Origin: a virus
Direction: 5' to 3' (one strand)
DNA length: 24,839 nt
IMG/VR virus record: IMGVR_UViG_3300046746_000010
Coordinates: 1 to 24,839 of that record
Shown: one piece after another, positions 1-6,185 of the stretch
Numbering within the stretch: position 1 is the stretch's first letter
Layout: each line of letters begins with the position of its first letter
Translations under genes and position numbers: made by a program
The notes under the pieces: model-generated
Told to the model about the DNA's origin: nothing
Seen by the model: only the letters and a program-made list of their open reading frames with translations
Database searches by the model: none

Positions 1-230
1 CAGGCAGTGAGATGAAAGTCTCAGCTGAATTGATACCGTACTACACAGCTATGGTTGGTGCTGGTGTTTCTATGAGATTGAGAGCAGTACAAATAATCAA
101 ACTAGTAGAAGGCGGCGGCGGTAATGCTAAAGGCTTTGGGTTTGATGAAACAGATGGCTACGAACATCAGGAGACACAAGTTAAAGATGACATGGAGAGC
201 ACGACTGAAACGGAAACCTCTGACTTCTAA
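1..230 (+). CDS. gp2.5: Single-stranded DNA-binding protein, gp2.5-like (C-terminal part, cut by window start)
   Basis: The open frame enters from the window edge (first whole codon at base 3) and reads GSEMKVSAELIPY, then a Val/Leu-rich strand and a GGGG turn. This matches the last strands of the T7 gp2.5 OB fold (GGSKLKVKYSLVPY...). It then becomes acidic and ends ...TETETSDF. gp2.5 binds ssDNA during replication and recombination; in T7 its acidic tail with a terminal Phe contacts DNA polymerase and helicase. Both the acidity and the final Phe are kept here. The N-terminus and most of the OB fold lie outside the window. The Met codon at base 12 is internal, not a start. The last 44 bases overlap the chosen start of endonuclease I. 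The call rests on recalled alignment with T7 plus gene order. Confidence 0.85.
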   Translation, partial: GSEMKVSAELIPYYTAMVGAGVSMRLRAVQIIKLVEGGGGNAKGFGFDETDGYEHQETQVKDDMESTTETETSDF

Positions 231-636
231 AAAAGTCGGACTTGTTTACGGCTTCAGGTCAGGACTTGAAGAACGTATTGCTGGGGAACTTAGAAGTGAG
301 AGTGTTAGTTACGAGTTTGAAGAAACTAAATTAAAATATACTAAACCTGAGAAGCTACATACTTACACACCTGACTTCTATCTTCCTGAGCAAGACATAT
401 TCATTGAGACTAAGGGATTGTTTACGACAGCAGATAGACAAAAAATGAAACTAATTAAGGAACAGTATCCTAAACTGGATATCAGATTCTTATTCAGCAA
501 TGCTAAAGCCAAGATAAATAAACGGAGTAAGACCACGTATGGTATGTGGTGTGAAAAGTATGGCTTCAAGTATGCTACTAAACATATTCCAAAGGAATGG
601 CTATGCGAAATCAAAGGAAAGAAACCAAGTACATAG
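187..636 (+). CDS. gp3: Endonuclease I, Holliday-junction resolvase (T7 gp3 family)
   Basis: This nuclease cleaves branched DNA and, in T7, degrades host DNA and resolves replication intermediates. The motif order matches T7 endonuclease I: FRSGLEE (catalytic E28), HTYTPDFYLP (D63) and IETKG (E74, K76), corresponding to T7 E20, D55, E65 and K67. Later LDIRFLFSNAKAKI and CEKYGFKYA also align. The frame is open from an ATG at 124, but the ATG at 187 gives 149 residues, the same length as T7 gp3, and has AGGAG 13 bases upstream, so I chose 187; starts at 124, 145 or 154 remain possible. The start lies inside the end of gp2.5 in another frame, and the end overlaps the gp3.5 gene, suggesting translational coupling. 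Confidence 0.93.
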   Translation: MTWRARLKRKPLTSKKVGLVYGFRSGLEERIAGELRSESVSYEFEETKLKYTKPEKLHTYTPDFYLPEQDIFIETKGLFTTADRQKMKLIKEQYPKLDIRFLFSNAKAKINKRSKTTYGMWCEKYGFKYATKHIPKEWLCEIKGKKPST

Positions 637-1046
637 TAGTCTGTTGTTCTCACACTGCACCTAATACAGACTGGGGCAGCAGAGAGATGGACATAGAGGG
701 ACGCAAGGAAGGGTTACTCGAAGGTGGATTTCATAAAGTAATAAAGAGAGATGGCACAGTAGAAGACGGTAGAGATATTGATTCAGCTGGTGGCTTCTTA
801 CATTACAATATGAACAGAGCCAAACACCAACCAACCAATAAAAATTCTATTGGTATTGTATTGATAGGTGGCGGTAAAGATGATGGTACATCTGATTGCA
901 ATTATACTCTCGAACAATTTAAAGCATTGAAGTGGACGGTAGATGATTTGAAGAAACAGTATCCTGATGTCATAGAAATAATGGGACACAGGGACATCTT
1001 CCATACATCTGAGCCTAACTTTAATGTACAAGAGTTACTAAAATAA
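603..1046 (+). CDS. gp3.5: T7 lysozyme-like protein (gp3.5, amidase_2 fold) with degenerate catalytic residues
   Basis: T7 gp3.5 is a Zn-dependent N-acetylmuramoyl-L-alanine amidase that also binds and inhibits phage RNA polymerase. The fold signature is clear: VVCCSHTAP aligns without gaps to T7 VHCSATKP, GGFHKVIKRDGTVEDGRD to GYHFIIKRDGTVEAGRD, NSIGIVLIGG to NSIGVCLVGG, and GHRDIFHTSEPNF to the Zn/C-terminal segment. However, Zn ligand H17 is Cys (C14), Zn ligand C130 is Glu (E137), Tyr46 is Phe (F43) and Lys128 is Thr (T135); only the H122 equivalent (H129) remains. The T7 C-terminal extension is also missing. Amidase activity is therefore doubtful and a role as RNA polymerase regulator is the more likely retained function (inference). 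ATG 603 has AGGA 6 bases upstream; ATG 597 abuts that AGGA, so 603 is preferred. Confidence 0.85.
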   Translation: MRNQRKETKYIVVCCSHTAPNTDWGSREMDIEGRKEGLLEGGFHKVIKRDGTVEDGRDIDSAGGFLHYNMNRAKHQPTNKNSIGIVLIGGGKDDGTSDCNYTLEQFKALKWTVDDLKKQYPDVIEIMGHRDIFHTSEPNFNVQELLK

Positions 1047-1062
1047 AATGGAGAAAAAATTT

Positions 1063-1236
1063 ATGGACGCAAATGAAAAAAGAAAATCGAAATACACACA
1101 AGTAGTAGTAACACATGAAGTAAAGAGTATGCTAGAAGCTATCACTAAAGAAACATTTAGAAGTGGGTCAGGTGAGGTAGCGTTCTTAGTACACCAAGCT
1201 TACAAGAAACTACAAGATAGAAAGCCGTACGATTAA
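1063..1236 (+). CDS. Small protein, possible ribbon-helix-helix DNA-binding protein
   Basis: This 57-residue protein is not recognised by family name. It has a basic N-terminus (NEKRKSKY), a short beta-like segment TQVVVTHEV, a helix KSMLEAITKETF, then a Ser/Gly turn and a second helix GEVAFLVHQAYKKLQ. That strand-helix-turn-helix layout resembles Arc/MetJ-type ribbon-helix-helix proteins, which bind DNA as dimers; this is a fold guess only. The start at 1063 is favoured over an ATG at 1048 because GGAG at 1050-1053 sits 9 bases upstream. It lies between gp3.5 and gp4, and its stop codon is followed directly by the promoter-like motif. Confidence 0.6.
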   Translation: MDANEKRKSKYTQVVVTHEVKSMLEAITKETFRSGSGEVAFLVHQAYKKLQDRKPYD

Positions 1237-1250
1237 GTACCCCTATAAGA
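1237..1250 (+). promoter_or_regulatory. Promoter-like repeated motif, copy A (before gp4)
   Basis: GTACCCCTATAAGA starts at the base after the TAA of the preceding gene and ends at the base before the gp4 ATG. It matches copies at 9130, 23591 and 6021 (shared core GTMCCCSTHTWAGA). Recurrence at gene boundaries suggests a site for the phage's own RNA polymerase; this is inferred, since it does not match the T7 consensus. If it is a promoter with initiation near its 3' end, the gp4 message would be nearly leaderless. Confidence 0.5.
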
Positions 1251-2846
1251 ATGGAACAAAATGAAAGCACATTTCTACACCATGCACCATGTTCGTCGTG
1301 TGGGTCTAAGGATAACTTAGCCGTATACAGTGATGGACACAGTTATTGTTTTGGATGTGGATATCATACAAATGGAGAGTCAATGACAACACCTACCACC
1401 ACTAAAGACACTACTGACTTTGTCAGTGGTACTGTCACCGCTCTTGCCAAACGCAAACTAGATGTCGATACGTTACAGAAGTTTGATTATCAAATAGGCA
1501 CAGCTCATAAGAGACCAGTGCAGATAGCCAACTACTATAACAAAGACCATGAACTAGTAGCTCAGAAGTTACGCTACCCTGATAAAAGTTTTCAGTGGAT
1601 TGGTGAAGCTAAAGACGCTCAGTTATTTGGTCAACACCTATGGCGTGACAAGGGAAGAATGGTTATCGTTACTGAAGGTGAGATTGACGCTCTCTCTGTC
1701 TCGAAAGTAAATCAAAATAAATATCCTGTAGTATCAGTAAAGACTGGAGCTAAGGGGGCTAAGCGTGACTTACTTAAAGAGTTAGAATGGCTTGAGGGTT
1801 TCGACTCTGTCGTTCTAATGTTTGATAATGATACAGCTGGTAAAGAGGCTGCCACTGAATGTGCAAAAATCTTCTCACCAAACAAGGCAAAGATATGTTC
1901 ATTGCCTTTGAAGGACGCAAACGAAATGCTATGTGCTGGTAAATCACAACAGCTTATCGACTGCGTTTGGTCAGCTAAAGCTTACCAGCCTGATGGCATT
2001 GTAGCTGGTGCTGACCTTTGGGATGATATCCAAAAAGAAGATAGCTATGTTACAGTCCAATATCCATTTGAATGTCTTAACACTAAGACACATGGACTAC
2101 GCAAGGGAGAACTAGTTACTGTCACTGCTGGTAGTGGTGTAGGTAAGTCTAGTTTCTGTAGACATGTAGCCTTACATTTACTGAAAAATAATTTCAGCGT
2201 TGGTTACATAGCACTAGAGGAATCTATCAAGCGTAGTGCATTGGGTATCATGGGAATAGAAATGGGTAAGCCATTACACTTAGACCGCAAAGGTGTCGAC
2301 GATAAGAAACTTAAAGAAGTATTCGATAGCACTGTGGGTAGTGGTAAGTTTTATTTGTACAATCACTTTGGCTCGACAGCCAGTGACAATTTAATATCTA
2401 AGATAAGATACTTAGCTAAAGGTTGCGGCGTTGACTTCGTAATACTTGACCACTTACACATGGCACTGTCAGCTGTTGGTGATGAGACTACAAGTGACGA
2501 ACGTAAACTTATAGATTATACAGTATCAAAGCTTAGGACTCTAGTAGAAGAGACAGGCATTGGATTAATACTGGTGTCCCACCTTAAGAGACCTGAAGGA
2601 AACAAAGGTTATGAGGATGGGGTTGCAGTATCTATGAATAGTTTACGTGGAAGTGCGTCAATCGGTCAGTTATCTGATATGATAATAAGTATGTCTAGAG
2701 ACTTACAGTCAGACAAGAACTTGGCTCAGGTTAACGTGTTGAAAAATAGGTTTAGTGGAGAGACAGGCAAAGCTTGTACACTCTACTATGATTTAGAAAC
2801 AGGATGTTTACGGGAGACAGATGGAGATGTACAGGACGACTTCTAA
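1251..2846 (+). CDS. gp4: DNA primase-helicase (T7 gp4)
   Basis: This bifunctional replisome protein makes RNA primers and unwinds DNA ahead of the polymerase. The N-terminal Zn ribbon has C14, C17, C33 and C36 (T7 C17/C20/C36/C39). The TOPRIM primase core shows VTEGEIDA with E142 and FDND with D192/D194. The RecA-like helicase has Walker A GSGVGKSS (K299), VILDHLH (Walker B-like) and LRGSASIGQLSD (motif H4). At 531 residues it is slightly shorter than T7 gp4 (566). The C-terminus is acidic and ends GDVQDDF, keeping the terminal Phe that in T7 mediates contact with gp5. No good Shine-Dalgarno precedes the ATG, which abuts the promoter-like motif. An internal start with a strong ribosome site lies after the Zn ribbon. 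Confidence 0.96.
   Translation: MEQNESTFLHHAPCSSCGSKDNLAVYSDGHSYCFGCGYHTNGESMTTPTTTKDTTDFVSGTVTALAKRKLDVDTLQKFDYQIGTAHKRPVQIANYYNKDHELVAQKLRYPDKSFQWIGEAKDAQLFGQHLWRDKGRMVIVTEGEIDALSVSKVNQNKYPVVSVKTGAKGAKRDLLKELEWLEGFDSVVLMFDNDTAGKEAATECAKIFSPNKAKICSLPLKDANEMLCAGKSQQLIDCVWSAKAYQPDGIVAGADLWDDIQKEDSYVTVQYPFECLNTKTHGLRKGELVTVTAGSGVGKSSFCRHVALHLLKNNFSVGYIALEESIKRSALGIMGIEMGKPLHLDRKGVDDKKLKEVFDSTVGSGKFYLYNHFGSTASDNLISKIRYLAKGCGVDFVILDHLHMALSAVGDETTSDERKLIDYTVSKLRTLVEETGIGLILVSHLKRPEGNKGYEDGVAVSMNSLRGSASIGQLSDMIISMSRDLQSDKNLAQVNVLKNRFSGETGKACTLYYDLETGCLRETDGDVQDDF
1374..1385 (+). promoter_or_regulatory. Internal ribosome site and start for a short gp4B-like helicase
   Basis: GGAG (1374-1377) is followed after 5 bases by an in-frame ATG at 1383, codon 45 of gp4, just past the last Zn-ribbon cysteine (C36). 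Initiation here would yield a 487-residue protein lacking the Zn ribbon but keeping the primase core and helicase. T7 makes exactly such a 4B form from an internal start at Met64. The internal site looks stronger than the full-length start. Confidence 0.6.
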
Positions 2847-3045
2847 CGTGGAATATAAAACAGTACAATGGACACAGGTAATAATGAAAGCTTTAGCTGA
2901 GACTGAAGAGACGAATCATATTATCCAAATACCAGTGGGTACTGATACCGCAGAACAATTATTAAACAACGCATTAGATATGTTAGTAGAAGAAGGGGAC
3001 ACAAGAGCATTGCAAGTAGAGGTGGTGAAACATCCAGTGCACTAA
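2821..3045 (+). CDS. Small protein of unknown function
   Basis: This 74-residue protein is not recognised. It overlaps the last 26 bases of gp4 in another frame, and GGAG at 2813-2816 lies 4 bases before the ATG (10 bases before an alternative ATG at 2827). The sequence is mildly acidic in the middle (ALAETEETN, LVEEGDT), with two probable helices (TQVIMKALAETE and AEQLLNNALDMLVEE) and a beta-like end (ALQVEVVKH). No membrane segment or signal peptide is visible. The tight coupling between gp4 and the next small gene places it in the replication operon. Confidence 0.65.
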   Translation: MEMYRTTSNVEYKTVQWTQVIMKALAETEETNHIIQIPVGTDTAEQLLNNALDMLVEEGDTRALQVEVVKHPVH

Positions 3046-3332
3046 TGGAAAAGAAAAGATACTTACCCAAACTAGACCTTATCAAGCATGACTTCGTTAT
3101 GGTCTATTGGGTTGATATAGAATCTGATAGTAACTGGCGTGACATTGATGACCTCATTACTGATGAGCTACCTATATGTATTTCTAGTGGGTGGTTAATT
3201 AAAAAAGATAACAAGGTGACTAGACTCGCTAGTGACTTCAACATAGATAGTGATGGTAAGATAAAAGATATCGGGAACACCACTATCATTCCGACTTGTG
3301 TAATACAAAAAATAATTAAAATAAAATTATGA
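3045..3332 (+). CDS. Conserved-looking small phage protein of unknown function
   Basis: This 95-residue protein starts in a TAATG overlap with the gene before it and overlaps the next gene by 4 bases. It has an N-terminal segment DFVMVYWVDIESDSNW, a central ISSGWLIKKDNKVTRLASDF and a C-terminal IIPTCVIQKIIKIKL. The arrangement V-x-W-x-D ... GWLI-x-K-x-D-x-V-x-x-LAS ... IP-x-x-x-I resembles a small protein I associate with many marine phages, without an assigned function. It is probably a compact all-beta cytosolic protein. Position suggests an accessory role in DNA metabolism, but nothing in the sequence proves that. Confidence 0.7.
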   Translation: MEKKRYLPKLDLIKHDFVMVYWVDIESDSNWRDIDDLITDELPICISSGWLIKKDNKVTRLASDFNIDSDGKIKDIGNTTIIPTCVIQKIIKIKL

Positions 3333-3658
3333 AGAAAAATGACAAGGGGCACTGGGCTGAGCTGTTCGGCAAGGCGTGGTTAATCGAGCAAGGTTACTGG
3401 GTATTCACTAACGTTGCACCGCAAGGTGTAATTGATTGTGTTGCTATTAATCAGAAGACACATGAATGTATCTACATTGATTTCAAATGTGCGTCTTACA
3501 ATCCAAAGGGATGGATTACTTCACGTATTACTAATGCACTGGGTAATAAGCTTGGGGTAAAAATAGTTTACGTCTGTCCTAAAACTAAAAAGGTTTGGTT
3601 CAAGCGTGACCTAAAAGAATATAGAAAACAGTTAAGCAAAGGAGAACATTTTAAATGA
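3329..3658 (+). CDS. Small PD-(D/E)XK-type nuclease (resolvase-like)
   Basis: This 109-residue protein has the signature of the PD-(D/E)XK nuclease superfamily: an N-terminal helix with E11 (GHWAELFGKAWL), a strand with D36 (GVIDCVAI) and the core D-x-K as IDFKC (D51, K53), followed by a C-terminal strand VKIVYVCP. The size and E...D...DxK layout resemble archaeal Holliday-junction resolvases and other minimal phage nucleases. It lies directly between a small gene and DNA polymerase, with 4-base overlaps on both sides. A role in processing branched DNA or degrading host DNA is likely; it would be a second nuclease of that type beside endonuclease I. Specificity cannot be read from sequence. 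Confidence 0.75.
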   Translation: MKKNDKGHWAELFGKAWLIEQGYWVFTNVAPQGVIDCVAINQKTHECIYIDFKCASYNPKGWITSRITNALGNKLGVKIVYVCPKTKKVWFKRDLKEYRKQLSKGEHFK

Positions 3659-5394
3659 AGAGGAGATACGTGTTTGACATTGAGTCTGATGGACTCATGG
3701 ATGAAGCAACTAAGATACACTGTATTATCTTGTATGATATAGACAAAGATGAAATAATACACGTTGATAACTGGGACGCTATTAAGTTAATGAGTCGTGC
3801 TAAGTTATTAATTGGACACAACATAGTTAAGTTTGATTTACCTATGTTAAAAAAGTTTTATGACTTTGAACCTAAAGGAGAAATCTTTGACACCATTATC
3901 GCTACACGTTTATTATTTCCTGACATTAGAGACGCAGACTTTAAGCGTGGTAATAACTTTCCCACTAAGCTTATAGGCAGACACAGTCTTGAGTCATGGG
4001 GACACCGCATTGGTGAGTATAAAGCACACATAGAAACAGACTGGAAAACATTAACCCCTGAAATGTTAGAGTACTGTAAGCAAGACGTACATGTTAACGT
4101 TGGTTTGTATCGAGCAATAGAAAAGAAAGGTTACTCTAAACAAGCTATGGAACTAGAGCATGACGTAGCTAAGCTTATATTTAAACAAGAACAATATGGA
4201 TTTATGTTTGATGAAGACAAAGCCAAAGAACTCTATGGTAAACTAGAAGCTAGACGCTTAGAGATAGAAGAGGAACTACAAGAACTATTCCCACCTATAA
4301 TTAAAGAGACAACATTCATACCTAAAGTTAACAACAAGACTAGAGGATATGTTAAGGGTCAACCATTTATTAAGAAGCATGAAGAAACATTTAATCCATC
4401 CAGTAGACAACATGTATCACAAAGACTGATAGATAAGTATGACTGGAAACCTGATGAGTATACAACTGATGGTAAGCCTAAGGTTGATGACTCAGTACTA
4501 AACAGTTTAGATTATCCTGAGGCAAAACTCCTCGCTGAACATTTCCTTTTAGATAAAAGAATTGGACAGTTAGCCACAGGTAATCAGGCATGGTTGAAGC
4601 TTGTTAAAGCTGGCAGACTTCACGGCACTTGCAACACCAACTCGACAGTGACTGCAAGAGCCAGCCATGCCTACCCTAATTTAGCACAAGTACCCAGTGC
4701 TCATGCACCTTACGGTAAAGAGTGTAGAGAATTATTTACTACACCATTCAATCGTAAGCTAGTGGGTATAGATGTATCAGCATTGGAAGTCAGAATGTTA
4801 GCACACTACATGGCTAAGTTTGACAACGGTGCATACACTAAGGTGGTACTTGATGGTGACATCCACACAGAAACACAGAAGCTAGCTGGTCTAGATTCAA
4901 GAGACTTAGCTAAACGTTTCTATTATTGTTTCTTGTATGGTGGTGGCGTAAACAAGATAGCTGATGTTACTGGTAAGACAGTGAAGGAAGCCAAACAAGT
5001 TAAGCAAAGATTCTTAAACAACTTACCAGCCTTGAGTAAACTTATAGAAGCTGTACAAAAAGCAGCAGCTAAAGGTTACATCAAAGGACTAGATGGTAGG
5101 AACGTTAAGGTACGCTCAGCACATTCAGCATTGAATACATTACTACAATCAGGTGGTGCATTAGTATGCAAACGTTGGTTGGTTGAGTTTAATAAAAGGA
5201 CACAAGGATACATGAATGTTAACCAAGTGGTGTGGGTGCATGATGAGATACAAGTAGAGTGTGGCTCAGACTGGGCAGACATCATTGGTGAGAAAGCTGT
5301 TGAAGCTATCGAAGCAACAGGCAAGTACTTTGATTTAAGAATACCACTGACTGGTGAATACAAAGTCGGTAACAACTGGAGCGAAACACATTGA
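3655..5394 (+). CDS. gp5: DNA polymerase, family A (T7 gp5)
   Basis: This is the replicative polymerase. The 3'-5' exonuclease domain has FDIESDG (D8, E10), IGHNIVKFD (D61) and YCKQDV (D144). The polymerase domain has motif A GIDVSALEVR (D373), motif B RDLAKRFYYCFLYGGG (R416, K420, Y424) and motif C VWVHDEIQVE (H529, D530, E531). Y424 corresponds to T7 Tyr526. At 579 residues it is much shorter than T7 gp5 (704). The exonuclease domain is compact, and the thumb segment between EELQELF and FNPSSR, where T7 carries the thioredoxin-binding insertion, is only about 33 residues against about 72 in T7. Start and stop overlap the neighbours by 4 bases. Confidence 0.97.
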   Translation: MKRRYVFDIESDGLMDEATKIHCIILYDIDKDEIIHVDNWDAIKLMSRAKLLIGHNIVKFDLPMLKKFYDFEPKGEIFDTIIATRLLFPDIRDADFKRGNNFPTKLIGRHSLESWGHRIGEYKAHIETDWKTLTPEMLEYCKQDVHVNVGLYRAIEKKGYSKQAMELEHDVAKLIFKQEQYGFMFDEDKAKELYGKLEARRLEIEEELQELFPPIIKETTFIPKVNNKTRGYVKGQPFIKKHEETFNPSSRQHVSQRLIDKYDWKPDEYTTDGKPKVDDSVLNSLDYPEAKLLAEHFLLDKRIGQLATGNQAWLKLVKAGRLHGTCNTNSTVTARASHAYPNLAQVPSAHAPYGKECRELFTTPFNRKLVGIDVSALEVRMLAHYMAKFDNGAYTKVVLDGDIHTETQKLAGLDSRDLAKRFYYCFLYGGGVNKIADVTGKTVKEAKQVKQRFLNNLPALSKLIEAVQKAAAKGYIKGLDGRNVKVRSAHSALNTLLQSGGALVCKRWLVEFNKRTQGYMNVNQVVWVHDEIQVECGSDWADIIGEKAVEAIEATGKYFDLRIPLTGEYKVGNNWSETH

Positions 5395-6185
5395 CAGAGA
5401 GACAACCACAAGTACCTACAGGTACTAAGAGAGAGATACTTATTGATGGTGACATTCTTATTTATCAGACCGCTCTTCAAAATGAAGAAGCAGTTAACTG
5501 GGGTGATGGACTATGGACATTACATTCATACGAAGACAAGTGCTGTGGTCTAGTAGATGAAGCTATTAAGAAACTTAAACAAGACTTACAAGCAGACAGA
5601 GTTAAGATATGTTTAACATCCCCTACTAATTTTAGAAAGGATGTACTACCTACATACAAAGACAATCGTAAAGCTAAACGTAAGCCGCTGATACTTCCAG
5701 TGTTGCGTAAGTATATTATGGAACATCACAAAGGAATCATGTGGGACAACGTAGAAGCTGATGATGTCTTAGGTATCTTAGCTACCACACCTGACCCACA
5801 CTTTGATGTAGATAAAGTTATTGTATCTATTGATAAAGACTTAAAACAAATACCAGTGGGTGTATCTTCTGATGGTGTTAACATCCAAAGGGTCACACCA
5901 TATGAAGCTGACTACTGGTTCATGACTCAGGCACTTATTGGTGACGCAGTAGACGGATACACTGGGTGTCCTACTGTGGGTATCAAGACAGCTGAGAAGA
6001 TACTAGGGACAGATATTAATGTACCCCTCTTAGACCTGTGGGACAAAGTTTTACAAGCCTATGATAAGAAGGGATACACAGAAGCTGAAGCATTACAACA
6101 AGCTAGGTGTGCTCGTATACTACGGCACGGTGAGTACAACAAAAAAACTGGAGAAGTAAAACTATGGCAACCAAGAAAAAGGTAG
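5391..6185 (+). CDS. gp6: 5'-3' exonuclease (T7 gp6, FEN-like)
   Basis: This FEN-family nuclease removes RNA primers and degrades host DNA to nucleotides. Acidic motifs appear in family order: LIDGDILIY, YKDNRKAKRKP (basic substrate-binding region), NVEADDVLGIL, VSIDKDLKQIPV, then the helix-hairpin-helix-like segment IGDAVDGYTGCPTVGIKTAEKIL. Its 264 residues are close to T7 gp6 (300). The first in-frame ATG is deep inside the protein, so the start is taken as TTG at 5391, which overlaps the polymerase stop as TTGA and has GGAG at 5378-5381, 9 bases upstream. Its 3' end overlaps the DUF3310 gene by 22 bases. A copy of the promoter-like motif lies inside it. Confidence 0.93.
   Translation: MTERQPQVPTGTKREILIDGDILIYQTALQNEEAVNWGDGLWTLHSYEDKCCGLVDEAIKKLKQDLQADRVKICLTSPTNFRKDVLPTYKDNRKAKRKPLILPVLRKYIMEHHKGIMWDNVEADDVLGILATTPDPHFDVDKVIVSIDKDLKQIPVGVSSDGVNIQRVTPYEADYWFMTQALIGDAVDGYTGCPTVGIKTAEKILGTDINVPLLDLWDKVLQAYDKKGYTEAEALQQARCARILRHGEYNKKTGEVKLWQPRKR
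6021..6034 (+). promoter_or_regulatory. Promoter-like repeated motif, copy D (inside gp6)
   Basis: GTACCCCTCTTAGA within the gp6 coding sequence fits the shared 14-base core of the three intergenic copies and is preceded by ATTAAT, similar to their TTAA(A) lead. It lies about 130 bases upstream of the DUF3310 and ribonucleotide reductase genes and could start their transcript. After the core it diverges from the intergenic copies (CCTG instead of AGGA-like), and it encodes ordinary residues (VPLLD), so chance is possible. Confidence 0.3.

Noticed and set aside
4688-4702. GTACCC in the polymerase gene as another promoter motif copy
   Set aside because: Only the first six bases match; the rest of the core (SNHTWAGA) is not present.
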